Shown here one piece after another: positions 25,937 through 34,463 of a stretch of DNA of 64,000 nucleotides. The notes beneath the pieces were generated by a model, which had not been told where the DNA came from, did no database searches, and saw nothing but the letters and a program-made list of their open reading frames with translations. The stretch's first letter is position 1. Each line of letters starts with the position of its first letter. The translations under genes and the position numbers were made by a program. Source of the stretch: Synechococcus sp. AG-673-F03 (GTDB taxonomy: Bacteria > Cyanobacteriota > Cyanobacteriia > PCC-6307 > Cyanobiaceae); NCBI GenBank assembly GCA_003211205.1, contig QCTJ01000002.1, positions 1 to 64,000 on the forward strand, written 5' to 3'.

Positions 25937-26083
25937 ATGGTTGAAGTTCTCGCGGCTGGTGGTCTGTTGATGGCTCTGGCGCTTGCCTTCTGGCTGCTGC
26001 TCGATTCCGACGACGACAACGGTGGTGGTGGCCTGATGGAACCCTCACTTGTTCCCATCCCCGTGCGTCGCAGTGACCGCTGA
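25937..26083 (+). CDS. 48-residue membrane protein
   Basis: Short frame with one hydrophobic helix (VLAAGGLLMALALAFWLLL), an Asp-rich turn (DSDDDNGGGG) and a basic C-terminal end (VRRSDR). It has a good ribosome binding site and is followed closely by an intrinsic terminator. Together these make it a likely real gene. Function unknown. Confidence 0.7.
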   Translation: MVEVLAAGGLLMALALAFWLLLDSDDDNGGGGLMEPSLVPIPVRRSDR

Positions 26084-26113
26084 AAAGCACGTTTGAATTT
26101 GATTCACTGTTCA

Positions 26114-26139
26114 AACCCTCGCTTTGCTGAGGGTTTTTT
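26114..26139 (+). terminator. intrinsic terminator
   Basis: Stem AACCCTC / GAGGGTT with an 8-base loop and a T6 run. It ends the transcript of the 48-residue gene and perhaps the GTPase upstream. Confidence 0.85.
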
Positions 26140-26322
26140 CATGCATGCAGCCAAGTTATTGAATACCCTTCTCAAAACTGTTGCTGCGCCTGTTTTGCCA
26201 GCCTTCCTTCCTCGACGTATCAGATTCGGTCTGAATGGAAATCGCCACCCTGGCTGGATTCAAGTAACAGACCCGAAAGCGTGCTCAGCCCCTGAACACC
26301 CGTCGTTGCCAGTAATTAAAAC

Positions 26323-27897
26323 GTGAACAGCGACAGATCTTCCACGGCAGACCCTCGTGATCAAGGAGTTCTCGCCAGGACACGCCGCATGGTGTCAGGC
26401 CGCTTTTTGCTGGTCGCGGGAGCCGTTGCGATTGCGTTCCTTGCCCTGCTGCCGGTCATCGGTTTGCTGGGCGAAGGCCTGCGAGGCTTCAGCACGGGAA
26501 ACGCCAGTCTGGGCCCAGACGGACTGCTCCAAATCCGTGGCACGGTCGTGCTCCTGCTCGGCACGAGCCTTGTGGGAGGAGTGATCGGAACCGCCAACGG
26601 CTGGCTGCTGGCGAACTGTCGTTTCCCAGGTCGCCGCTGGCTGCGGATCGCCCAGCTGCTACCGCTGGCCAATCCGTCGTATCTACTTGCGGCGACTCTG
26701 GTGGATATCGGCAGTCTGGAAGGAATCACCATCAACGGGATGGGATGGGGAATCGCGGTGATGGCGCTCACCACCTACCCCTATGTGTTCTTGCTCAGCA
26801 CCGAAAGCTTCACCATCTGTGGACGCCGGCAACTGGAAGCCTGCCGCTCGCTGGGAGTGGGGCCCTGGAACAGTTTCCGCCGGATCGCACTACCCATGGC
26901 CCTACCAGCAATCGGAGCCGGCATTGCCCTGATGGGCATGGAGGTCGTGAATGAGCTTGGGGCCGTGGAACTGCTTGGCATTCCCAGCCTGTCGGCCGGA
27001 ATCGTTCAGGCCTGGAGGATGGAAGGCAATCCCACGGGAGCTGTGGGACTCGCCCTGATCACCCTCTGCATCGTGCTGATCCTTCTGTTCGGAGAACGTC
27101 GTCTGCGCAGCCGCAGCCGACGCTGGTCCGAAGGCGTCGCCGGAGGAGAATCTCCGGCATGGATGCTGACCGGCGGACGGGCCTTCTCAGCCCAGGTGCT
27201 TGGAGCGATCCCCCCGCTGATCACAATTGGCATTCCGTTGGTGTGGGGCGGAATGAACTGGCAGCAGTTGGCCACCGGACTGACACCCGAATTGCTGCTG
27301 CTCACCCTGCGCACTCTGGGACTCGCGCTGGCAGCGACCCTGCTGGCGGGCATAGCAGCCCTGTTGCTGGCCATTGCCAAACGCTGGAGTCGTGCCAGAT
27401 GGCTCAGAGGTGTGACGTTTCTGGCGGGCATGGGATATGCGATTCCGGGCGCTGTTCTGGCGCTCGCCCTGCTGGTGATTGGCGGACCCTGGCAACTGTC
27501 TCCAATCCTGCTTCTCCTCTGGGGATACAGCGACCGCTTCCTCGCGGTGAATAAGGGTGGAATTGATGCAGCTCTGGAGAGGCTTTCTCCCAGCCTTGAC
27601 GAAGCAGCAACAGGGCTGGGCTTGCGTTGGCCGGCCGTGCTCAGACGGGTTCACCTGCCACTTCTACGAGGCCCAATCCTTGTTGGCAGCCTGCTGGTGT
27701 TCGTGGACACCGTGAAGGAGCTTCCGCTCACATTCGCGCTACGACCTTTCGATTTCGACACGCTCGCTGTGAGGATTTATCAGTACGCAGGCGATGAACG
27801 ACTGGCTGCTGCTCTCTGGCCGGCACTGATGATCCTGGTTCTGGGTCTGATTGCTTCATCAGCCCTGGTTCCCCGATTGGATCAGGATACGGAGTAA
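26323..27897 (+). CDS. ABC transporter permease, ferric iron type
   Basis: 524 residues with two fused permease domains and about 12 membrane segments, as in FbpB/FutB/SfuB. Each domain has an EAA-type loop that contacts the ATPase: EACRSLGVGPWNSFRRIALP (about residue 170) and DEAATGLGLRWPAVLRRVHL (about 420). Family members import Fe(III), some thiamine or other small substrates; iron is the best guess in a marine cyanobacterium. Neither binding protein nor ATPase is encoded nearby. Start GTG 26323. Confidence 0.9.
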   Translation: MNSDRSSTADPRDQGVLARTRRMVSGRFLLVAGAVAIAFLALLPVIGLLGEGLRGFSTGNASLGPDGLLQIRGTVVLLLGTSLVGGVIGTANGWLLANCRFPGRRWLRIAQLLPLANPSYLLAATLVDIGSLEGITINGMGWGIAVMALTTYPYVFLLSTESFTICGRRQLEACRSLGVGPWNSFRRIALPMALPAIGAGIALMGMEVVNELGAVELLGIPSLSAGIVQAWRMEGNPTGAVGLALITLCIVLILLFGERRLRSRSRRWSEGVAGGESPAWMLTGGRAFSAQVLGAIPPLITIGIPLVWGGMNWQQLATGLTPELLLLTLRTLGLALAATLLAGIAALLLAIAKRWSRARWLRGVTFLAGMGYAIPGAVLALALLVIGGPWQLSPILLLLWGYSDRFLAVNKGGIDAALERLSPSLDEAATGLGLRWPAVLRRVHLPLLRGPILVGSLLVFVDTVKELPLTFALRPFDFDTLAVRIYQYAGDERLAAALWPALMILVLGLIASSALVPRLDQDTE

Positions 27898-27906
27898 GTG
27901 CCGAGC

Positions 27907-28992
27907 TCAGAAGGTGAATCGCTCGGGAGCACAGTCCGGTCCATGCCGCGGTGCCAGAACGGACAGCCAGCTGCTCTGCAAAGGTTGAAAACCATCGTCA
28001 CTCACCAGCACCAGCGAAATTCGACCGTCTTTCATCACCGGCCCCCAGGTCATGCCCTCCCAGTTGGCTGATGGCAGAGCAGCTGATGGCACAGCGTCGG
28101 CCAACAGATCCCAGCTTTGCATCGCTTGAATCGGCGGAGCTGACGGTGACTCGCTTCCCGGCAGACGCAGAACCTGAAGATGGGCAGACCAACCAGCTGG
28201 CAAAGCAAAACTGCGAAACAGGCCAAGAACTGCTGCATCACCCTCAAGGGCCAGTAGTTCGCTCAAACCGAGCTTCCGACTGGTCGATGCACCTGCAGGT
28301 CCAATCTCGAATCTGCCAAGGGGCTCGAGCTGCTGATCCGGACCGGGGCGGAGACGAGCGATCCGCACCCAGTCCTCGTCCTGCTGTGCCCTGTCCTGAA
28401 TCAGCGGAGCTTCGGCTGCCATGACCAGATCACCGGATGCCATCTGCGTGAGTAATTCAGGTCCTCGATTGGAGGCAAGTCCCTGCCCCTCCCTCTCTTG
28501 CCAATCAGCAAGGAGCGGGACCTCGCGCTGCAGGCGTCCGTTCAAGAGGCTGTAACGCTGCAGTCTTGCCCTTCTCTGAGGGCGTCGGCGCCCCTCACTG
28601 ACAATCCTGACCCGATGGCCATTGAGCACCAGGCCCTCACCGTCAAAGTCTGCCGGCAGAGGTGCCCCCTTTCGATCCCTCCATAGCAGACGACGACCAC
28701 CCCTCAGCGATGCTTGCTCACCCTTCAACAGACGGCTCAGGCCAGTGAAAGAAACCAAATAGCCAGTGGTTGCGTCGCTCAGTAACCAGAGGCGGTCATG
28801 CTTTCGCTGATAGGCCACAGCGGAGAAGCCACCCACACGCGCTTCATCCAATCCCCGGCCTGGGAGTTCAACGTTGTGAATCAACTCCCAGCCAGCCGCC
28901 AGAGGGCAGGGAAGTGCCTGTGCTGGCGATGGTAAAGCCGGCAAGACTGTGACCATCATGGTTTTAGGTGCCAGGGTCGACTGGAACATCAT
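27907..28992 (-). CDS. phytase-like / esterase-like exported protein
   Basis: 361 residues from ATG 28992, with an export signal ending in PSPAQA. The mature part matches the phytase-like domain family: GFSAVAYQRKHDRLWLLSD, DGEGLVL, ASNRGPELL, LALEGDAAVL and WEGMTWGP are repeated beta-propeller-type strands with acidic turns. Members are thought to be periplasmic phosphatases or esterases; substrate is unknown. The start could be 28989 or 28959. Its 5' end lies close to, and may overlap, the 5' coding part of the divergent cation transporter. Confidence 0.8.
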   Translation of the reverse strand: MMFQSTLAPKTMMVTVLPALPSPAQALPCPLAAGWELIHNVELPGRGLDEARVGGFSAVAYQRKHDRLWLLSDATTGYLVSFTGLSRLLKGEQASLRGGRRLLWRDRKGAPLPADFDGEGLVLNGHRVRIVSEGRRRPQRRARLQRYSLLNGRLQREVPLLADWQEREGQGLASNRGPELLTQMASGDLVMAAEAPLIQDRAQQDEDWVRIARLRPGPDQQLEPLGRFEIGPAGASTSRKLGLSELLALEGDAAVLGLFRSFALPAGWSAHLQVLRLPGSESPSAPPIQAMQSWDLLADAVPSAALPSANWEGMTWGPVMKDGRISLVLVSDDGFQPLQSSWLSVLAPRHGPDCAPERFTF

Positions 28993-29019
28993 CACCACCA
29001 CAGCCAGCAGGCATTCCGC

Positions 29020-29859
29020 TTGACGGTTGTGCTCAATGCCTGCCTGAGCGGTTTGCAGATCGCCGTGGGGATTGGCTGCGGATCGATCGCATTGATCGGC
29101 GATGCCCTGCACAACGTCGGTGACGTGATGGGTCTCCTTTTGGGCTGGAGCGCGGAAAGCCTGAGCCAGAAACCAGCAAAGGGGCGATTCAGTTATGGAT
29201 TCGGACGCTCCACCCAGCTGGCAGCCGTCGCCAACGCAGTGTTGATCTTGATGGCCTCCGCGGTGGTCTGCGTGGAATCCGTCCAACGGTTCCGTCAACC
29301 AGAGCTAGTGGTGGCCTGGCCGGTCGCCATTGCCGCAGGCGCTGGTTTGTTCGTGAACCTGGTCTCTGCCCGTCTGTTCGGTTCCGATCATCATGGGGAT
29401 CTGAACCGTCGAGCAGCAGCTCTTCACCTCCTTGGCGATGCAGCCGTCTCAGCTGCGGTGCTGCTGAGCGCGTTGGTCGCCGGAATCGCAGGCTGGAAAT
29501 GGATTGATCCAATCACAGGTCTTGGAGTCGGCCTGAGCGTGGGATGGCTGGGGATCATGTTGTTGCGCGATGGCCTCGCCGAGCTGATGGATGAAGTTCC
29601 CCATCGGATTGATCCAGCCGCCGTTTTGGCCGATCTGCAAGCAATGCCAGGGGTGCAGGGAGTCCATCATCTGCACATCTGGTCCATCGGCGGAACGCGC
29701 GTGGCCCTCACTGTTCACCTGCAGAGAGACGCGGGCCTGAGCGATCAGGATCCGAAGCTGCTGTGCGGGGTTCGGCAGGCGATGCACCACAAGGGCATCG
29801 AGCACTGCACGGTTCAGCTGGAAGAGCCTGGCGAAGACTGCGAGGAAGCGCTCAGCTGA
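29020..29859 (+). CDS. cation diffusion facilitator transporter
   Basis: 279 residues from TTG 29020. CDF metal sites are seen as DALHNVGD in segment 2 and HLLGDAAVSA in segment 5, with six membrane segments and a C-terminal cytoplasmic domain (GVQGVHHLHIWSIGG). It exports divalent metals such as Zn, Co or Fe by proton exchange. The frame stays open upstream to 28936 and encodes a His run (LEHHHHHSQQAFR) typical of CDF N-termini, but holds no ATG or GTG, only CTG at 28981. The true start is uncertain. The 3' end overlaps the next gene by 46 bases. Confidence 0.88.
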   Translation: MTVVLNACLSGLQIAVGIGCGSIALIGDALHNVGDVMGLLLGWSAESLSQKPAKGRFSYGFGRSTQLAAVANAVLILMASAVVCVESVQRFRQPELVVAWPVAIAAGAGLFVNLVSARLFGSDHHGDLNRRAAALHLLGDAAVSAAVLLSALVAGIAGWKWIDPITGLGVGLSVGWLGIMLLRDGLAELMDEVPHRIDPAAVLADLQAMPGVQGVHHLHIWSIGGTRVALTVHLQRDAGLSDQDPKLLCGVRQAMHHKGIEHCTVQLEEPGEDCEEALS

Positions 29860-30806
29860 TCCCAACGATCGGCAATCAGCCGGTCCACCTTCACACCTGC
29901 CGCGGCCAGCAGATCCGCAAGAGTGACCACAAGGCGATAACTGAGTGCGACTGCAAGCAGCGCTGCCTCCGGCACGGATGAACCCAGGCGCAGAAGCAAC
30001 ACTGCCTCAAACACACCCAACCCCCCTGGAGCAGCAGGGATTACAAGTCCTGTGGCCCACGCCAGAGCAAAGGCTGCAATCCAGTGGCCAATCGGCAGCA
30101 CCGAGGTCAGCCCGAACACCTGAATGCAGCACCAGAAACCAGAGAAACGTGAGGCGATGAACACCAGCTCGGCCGTCAGCGGTGCCCAGGGATAAACATC
30201 ACGCCCACTGCCCAGCTGTTCCAGAGGAGGCAAGGAGCCCAGATCAGGATCAGAGCGGTTGAGTTGCCTTAAACGGCTGCGTTCAAGCCTGTAGAGCAAA
30301 GGTTCTCTCCAGCGTGGCAACAGCAGCAAAGCGGGGAGCGGTGTCAGCAAGGCCAGGCCGTTCTGCCAGCCACCGAAAGGGACCCAGAGCAGGGCAGCCA
30401 CCGCCATCAACATGGGCTCAAGCAAAACGGACACAAGTGCCGGCCCCGTACCAATGGAAGGACCCAAGGTCCGCACACGCTGAAGGAAATGCCACACTCC
30501 GCCGGGCAAGTACTTGAGCAAATTGCTGCTCAAATGAAGAGAAACAAGCGGTATTGAGCCTGAGCCATGGCCCAGCCATCGCACCAGAACCTGCCAGGCA
30601 CCCGCATTCGCAACCAAACTCAGCCAACTGAGGCCGAGAGCAAGCACAAGCCACCACCAGCCCTCAGACGTGATCGACAAAGAGCGCAGTCCTACGGCAT
30701 GACCCGCCAGCGCCCAGCCCACAAATCCGAGCGTGATCAGGGTGATCCACAGCTTCAAGCCTCCCGGGGGCTTCACCGACAGCAGGGATCGGAAATGCTT
30801 CAGCAT
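29814..30806 (-). CDS. UPF0104/LPG-synthase-TM family membrane protein
   Basis: 330 residues from ATG 30806 with about eight membrane segments (LWITLITLGFVGWALAG, WWWLVLALGLSWLSLVA and so on). The family signature is in SNLLKYLPGGVWHF and AAPGGLGVFEAVLLL. The family includes the flippase/synthase membrane domain of lysylphosphatidylglycerol synthase and mycobacterial or archaeal glycolipid proteins; no synthase domain is attached, so lipid transport is an inference. Its start overlaps the larC stop by 7 bases, so it is the last gene of a coupled four-gene operon. Confidence 0.85.
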   Translation of the reverse strand: MLKHFRSLLSVKPPGGLKLWITLITLGFVGWALAGHAVGLRSLSITSEGWWWLVLALGLSWLSLVANAGAWQVLVRWLGHGSGSIPLVSLHLSSNLLKYLPGGVWHFLQRVRTLGPSIGTGPALVSVLLEPMLMAVAALLWVPFGGWQNGLALLTPLPALLLLPRWREPLLYRLERSRLRQLNRSDPDLGSLPPLEQLGSGRDVYPWAPLTAELVFIASRFSGFWCCIQVFGLTSVLPIGHWIAAFALAWATGLVIPAAPGGLGVFEAVLLLRLGSSVPEAALLAVALSYRLVVTLADLLAAAGVKVDRLIADRWDQLSASSQSSPGSSS

Positions 30807-32035
30807 GTCCACTCCTGCTGTGCATTGAACTCGAGGGTGTCCTGGGAAAGCTGCTGCCAGAGAGTTTCTGGAGAGAGACCGGCGCGCTGTGCAAGCTGCT
30901 GGAGGGCATCCCGCTCGGGCTTCACGGACTGGGTTCCATCCGGCTTCAACATCTGCTTGGCCGCCAGCTCGCCCCATGGAGTGTGGAGGACTCCTTCACG
31001 ACGCGGCAGCACCCAGCGCCCCTGACGCCGTTCGCGCAGTCCCAGCGTTGGACTATCCCTCCACCAGATCCGGCGCAGATCCGCTGCCTGATGAGGCAGC
31101 ACCAGGGCCGTAACGGCAGTGCCTGGACGACCCTTCTTCATCTGCAACGGACAACAGGCCACGTCTAAGGCACCCGCATCACGCAGCTGCTGGATCAGCC
31201 ATGCCAAGGCTTCAGCCGACACATCATCAATCCAAGCCTCCTGGATGATCAGGTCCTGCCAACCGGGCTGGTTGGTTTCAACAGGAGGCTGAGGGTGCTG
31301 GCGAATGAGGCGCAAAAGGTTGGGACGGTCCAGCTGACGATGACCAAGGCCAGTTCCCACCAGCTCTGGAGCCAACTGATCTGGCCATCCGAACCCGTCA
31401 GCAAGCACAGCCATCAAAGCCAGACCGGTCGGAGTTGTGAGCTCAGCTTCCGGCCAGTCATCGCCCCAGCGCAGTTGCACACCATGACGTCGCGCCAGCT
31501 CGAGAACTGCTGGAGCAGGGACCGGCAGCCGCCCGTGAGTTGTGGCAACTGAGCCCCGTCCCGCTGGAGGAGGGACGCACCAGATCGACAGCGGCTGGAG
31601 ATGCTCCATGGCAGCGCAGACACCAACCACATCCACCAAGCTGTCAATGGCTCCAACTTCGTGAAAATGCACCTGGTCAGCGGGAATTCCGTGAACGGCT
31701 GCTTCAGCGTCAGCGAGGGCCGTGAACACTGACAGCACCCGCGCCTGCAATGAAGGAGCAAGCAAGGCATTGCCGATCCTTTGGCGCAACTCTCCCCAGT
31801 GTCGATGCGATGGATGGGGGTCTCGCCCTTCAACATCCACAAGGAGTCCACGCAAACCGCCGTTTCGCGCCTCCTCAACACGGAGCACATAGTCGTTCTC
31901 AAAGCCAAGCTCCCGCAGAGGGGCATGAATCACCTCAGGGGGGACCCCCAGATCAAGACAGGCCGCCAGCAACATGTCTCCGGCCAGACCGGTGGGACAG
32001 TCCACCAAGTAGGCAGCGGCGTTGCCAGGGGTCAT
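30800..32035 (-). CDS. larC: nickel pincer cofactor cyclometallase LarC
   Basis: 411 residues of the LarC/DUF111 family. It starts CPTGLAGDMLLAACLDLGVP, followed by VHFHEVGAIDSLVDVVG and TTPTGLALM, and the C-terminal part has VMLIEAWIDD-like IIQEAWIDDVSAEAL. LarC inserts nickel, using CTP, into the pincer cofactor of lactate racemase-type enzymes. Here it is one continuous gene, not split as in Lactobacillus. LarA, LarB and LarE are not in the window. Its start overlaps the upstream gene by 4 bases (ATGA type) and its stop overlaps the downstream gene by 7. Confidence 0.93.
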   Translation of the reverse strand: MTPGNAAAYLVDCPTGLAGDMLLAACLDLGVPPEVIHAPLRELGFENDYVLRVEEARNGGLRGLLVDVEGRDPHPSHRHWGELRQRIGNALLAPSLQARVLSVFTALADAEAAVHGIPADQVHFHEVGAIDSLVDVVGVCAAMEHLQPLSIWCVPPPAGRGSVATTHGRLPVPAPAVLELARRHGVQLRWGDDWPEAELTTPTGLALMAVLADGFGWPDQLAPELVGTGLGHRQLDRPNLLRLIRQHPQPPVETNQPGWQDLIIQEAWIDDVSAEALAWLIQQLRDAGALDVACCPLQMKKGRPGTAVTALVLPHQAADLRRIWWRDSPTLGLRERRQGRWVLPRREGVLHTPWGELAAKQMLKPDGTQSVKPERDALQQLAQRAGLSPETLWQQLSQDTLEFNAQQEWTC

Positions 32036-32670
32036 GTCAGCTCCGGATCGAGGCCCTCCAGCAGCCTGTCAGCGATGACATCCAGATCCTCAAGACGCTT
32101 TTTCAAAAGCTGTTCCACCTCACGTCGAGCACGGCGCTGCTCGCGTTGTGCGGTGGCCACATCCTGACCTGACAATCCCCAGATCCTGCCGAGCAGTGCC
32201 CGATCATCAGCCCCGCCACGAGCGGATCCCTCCAGGAGTGTCTCAGCCACCATCCCTGCCTGCAGAACACGACTCCAGCGGCGCAGGTCTTCCAGGGGTA
32301 ATCGAACCTGATCCGGGAGCTCGAATTCGGTGGCACCATTGCTACGCAAGCCTGCTTCCAGACAGGGACGAGTGCCCACCAGAACGCGACGCACCTTCAT
32401 CTCCTCCTCACGCGCAACCAGCCAGTGACCTGCCTCATGGCGCGCCACCCGTCGCAGACGCATCTTTCCTCCAGGGAGAGCTTCAGCCAGAAGATGCCCG
32501 CCCATTCCCTCCAACTGCGATGCATCGATGGTGAGTCCAAGCAAGCCGCCACCCACGAGCAGAGCGATCCAGGCAGGCGAGAGACCTACGAGCGGTCCGA
32601 ACACCGCGAGCCCTGTGCAACCGGCCACCGCCAAACCGGCAGTGGTACTGGAGACCGGAGAGGCATTCAT
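32032..32670 (-). CDS. stand-alone M41-like membrane protein with HEAGH
   Basis: 212 residues. Two hydrophobic segments occupy residues ~10-48, then a soluble part begins with RRVARHEAGHWLVA, a perfect zinc-peptidase motif at 78-82 as in FtsH (M41), with GGADDRALLGRIW farther on in place of the FtsH GGRAAE region. There is no AAA ATPase domain, so it cannot act as a normal FtsH. It could be a small intramembrane-anchored protease or an FtsH partner. Its start shares one base with the upstream gene and its stop overlaps larC by four bases. Confidence 0.8.
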   Translation of the reverse strand: MNASPVSSTTAGLAVAGCTGLAVFGPLVGLSPAWIALLVGGGLLGLTIDASQLEGMGGHLLAEALPGGKMRLRRVARHEAGHWLVAREEEMKVRRVLVGTRPCLEAGLRSNGATEFELPDQVRLPLEDLRRWSRVLQAGMVAETLLEGSARGGADDRALLGRIWGLSGQDVATAQREQRRARREVEQLLKKRLEDLDVIADRLLEGLDPELT

Positions 32671-33335
32671 CAGCTGCTAGCCGTCCGACTGCGGTCTGCG
32701 GGGCGGCGGGAGGCACCACCGCGCCCCTTGCCACCACGGGTGGGCATCGGTGCGATCACCTCGGCGGACTCAACTTGAAGCATCTGTCCCTGGCGACGCA
32801 CGTCCAGGCTGACGAAATGGCGCAGGTGCGCAAGCTCAATCTCACCACTGAGTTGCAACTTGAACGGCAAGGGCCGAAAGCCATCAGCGCGGGGTTGCTG
32901 ACGCACCTTGACCACAACATCCGAAGCTTCCGGTTTCGTATAGATGAGCTCGCCCCTGATCGAGAAATAATCGTCACCTTCAGGCAACGCATCGATGGAT
33001 GTGTCACCAGATTCCGTCTCCGCATCCGAAGCTGAAAGAGTGCTCGGCTCCCAGATTCCAGCGATCTGGAGATGCAACTGACCGGCCTCCCTGCACCGCG
33101 GGTACACCACCCAGAGGTGAGGCTTGTCCATATCGAGATGACGTCGCATCAACGTCAGCATGCGGCCCAGAACAACGGCATCAATCTCATGGCCGTCGCC
33201 ATCAATCAAGTGGCCACGGGTGCTCTGATCTTCAGATTCGGGCCGGAATAGTCCGCGCACGACGCCGATTGCCCGGTACTGCAGCGGCTCGGTCACCGCG
33301 GGAATGGGATGGTCGCGCATCAGATTCAGGGGCAT
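32670..33335 (-). CDS. conserved hypothetical protein, first gene of the larC operon
   Basis: 221 residues from ATG 33335 (an alternative at 33371 adds 12). The core appears to be an OB-like or beta-barrel domain (LQYRAIGVVRGLFRPE, HLIDGDGHEIDAVVLG) followed by a second half that repeats the same theme (YFSIRGELIYTKPEASDVVV) and a basic, Gly/Arg-rich tail (TRGGKGRGGASRRP). The tail suggests nucleic-acid binding, an inference. Function unknown. It heads the tightly packed operon with the M41-like protein, larC and the UPF0104 protein. Confidence 0.72.
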   Translation of the reverse strand: MPLNLMRDHPIPAVTEPLQYRAIGVVRGLFRPESEDQSTRGHLIDGDGHEIDAVVLGRMLTLMRRHLDMDKPHLWVVYPRCREAGQLHLQIAGIWEPSTLSASDAETESGDTSIDALPEGDDYFSIRGELIYTKPEASDVVVKVRQQPRADGFRPLPFKLQLSGEIELAHLRHFVSLDVRRQGQMLQVESAEVIAPMPTRGGKGRGGASRRPADRSRTASS

Positions 33336-33406
33336 CCACTGGCCCGCGGCAACTCTAGCCAGCTTCGACAAAGAGCCTCAGACTGGTCGGGCGTTCCCAC
33401 GACACG

Positions 33407-34108
33407 GTGCCGGCTTACAGCCGTCAAACAACGGAAACTCTGGCCAAGCTGGGCGCAGTCGCCTGCCTTTGTTTGATCGCAGGCTGGATGGTGACCCAGA
33501 TCTGGCCCGAGACGCCCTCTGCAACCACTCTCCAGAGCCAGCCCTCCGACAGCGACGTCTCAGGGCTGGAGATTCTCAAAATCCAGGTTCATGATTATCC
33601 GAGCGACTGGCGCTTGGCACTGTTGCTGGCTCGCACACACTACGAGAACGGAAATCGCGAAGCAGCGGTTCGCACCCTGAGACCTTTGCAGCGACTTCAC
33701 CCCGATCGGCTTCAGGCGATGACCCTATGGGCTCTTCTCGCCCAGGAGACCGACCAGGTCACAGAGCCAATGAAGCAATTGAACAAACGTTTCGACTCCC
33801 TGCCAGCTGAACGGCGACTGAAACTGGGGTTGTTGTTGGCCGATCTCGAGCGCTTGTCCGGAGAATCAAAAGCTGCTGCCGATCGCTATCGCAATCTCAT
33901 CAACGACAACCCCAAACGACCTGAGCCATTACTGGCATTTGCCCTGCTGAAACGGGATCAAGGTCGAGGAGACGATGCCATCGCTCTGCTGCGCAAGGCC
34001 ATGCCCTTGAGCAAAAAATCTGGCCTCAACGGGTATGGATCTCGAGACACTTGCATTGCGCTGGGCGCTCGAAGCGGCGCGCAATCGACCGGCAAGCCCA
34101 GGCCCTAA
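33407..34108 (+). CDS. TPR-repeat membrane protein, frameshifted 3' end
   Basis: 233 residues as read. A single N-terminal membrane segment (LAKLGAVACLCLIAGWMV) is followed by TPR repeats (WRLALLLARTHYENGNREAAVRTL; PEPLLAFALLKRDQGRGDDA). After SKKSGLNG the sense is lost; the +1 frame continues plausibly as MDLETLALRWALEAARNRP up to a stop at 34125-34127. The switch lies at or near the A6 run 34013-34018 or GGG 34031-34033. So the intact gene probably ends at 34127. Start GTG 33407. Likely a scaffold protein; function unknown. Confidence 0.75.
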   Translation: MPAYSRQTTETLAKLGAVACLCLIAGWMVTQIWPETPSATTLQSQPSDSDVSGLEILKIQVHDYPSDWRLALLLARTHYENGNREAAVRTLRPLQRLHPDRLQAMTLWALLAQETDQVTEPMKQLNKRFDSLPAERRLKLGLLLADLERLSGESKAAADRYRNLINDNPKRPEPLLAFALLKRDQGRGDDAIALLRKAMPLSKKSGLNGYGSRDTCIALGARSGAQSTGKPRP

Positions 34109-34401
34109 GGCTGTGAAAACTCCCTGAGCGCCTCATCAATGGCATCAACTGGATCGGTGGCATCATTCATGGAGGTTGCTTGACGCAGAGACCGCATCAA
34201 CTCCATGGGATTCGTTACATCCAGCACCGATCCCTTCTGCTTGGGTTGACCTGGAAGAGTATTGAAAATATCGCGGTCTTCGTTGCGCTCGAGCACAGTC
34301 GGCTGTGACATCGTGGTCTGAGACTGAGCAGCAGGGCCAACCGAAAGCAAGCCGCTGCAGATAGCGAACACAAGACCAGAGGTCACGCGGAGCGATTGCA
34401 T
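34105..34401 (-). CDS. small exported protein
   Basis: 98 residues from ATG 34401. A signal peptide (LRVTSGLVFAICSGLLSVG) ends near PAAQSQ. The mature part is polar and acidic (VLERNEDRDIFNTLPGQP; ATDPVDAIDEALREF) with no Cys. It looks secreted or periplasmic; function unknown. It converges with the TPR gene, overlapping by 4 bases as read and by 23 if that gene is restored. Confidence 0.65.
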   Translation of the reverse strand: MQSLRVTSGLVFAICSGLLSVGPAAQSQTTMSQPTVLERNEDRDIFNTLPGQPKQKGSVLDVTNPMELMRSLRQATSMNDATDPVDAIDEALREFSQP

Positions 34402-34463
34402 GAGATCAAATGCTCGGTTCCGGGTGATGCTAGGGGTCTCCAATCAGGTACATCAGGGTCTCA

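Noticed and set aside
26093-26326. 77-residue frame between the 48-residue gene and the iron permease
   Set aside because: Its first part is the intrinsic terminator stem; the rest has no family clue.
30800-32035. Programmed frameshift in larC, as known in Lactobacillus
   Set aside because: The gene is one continuous frame here.
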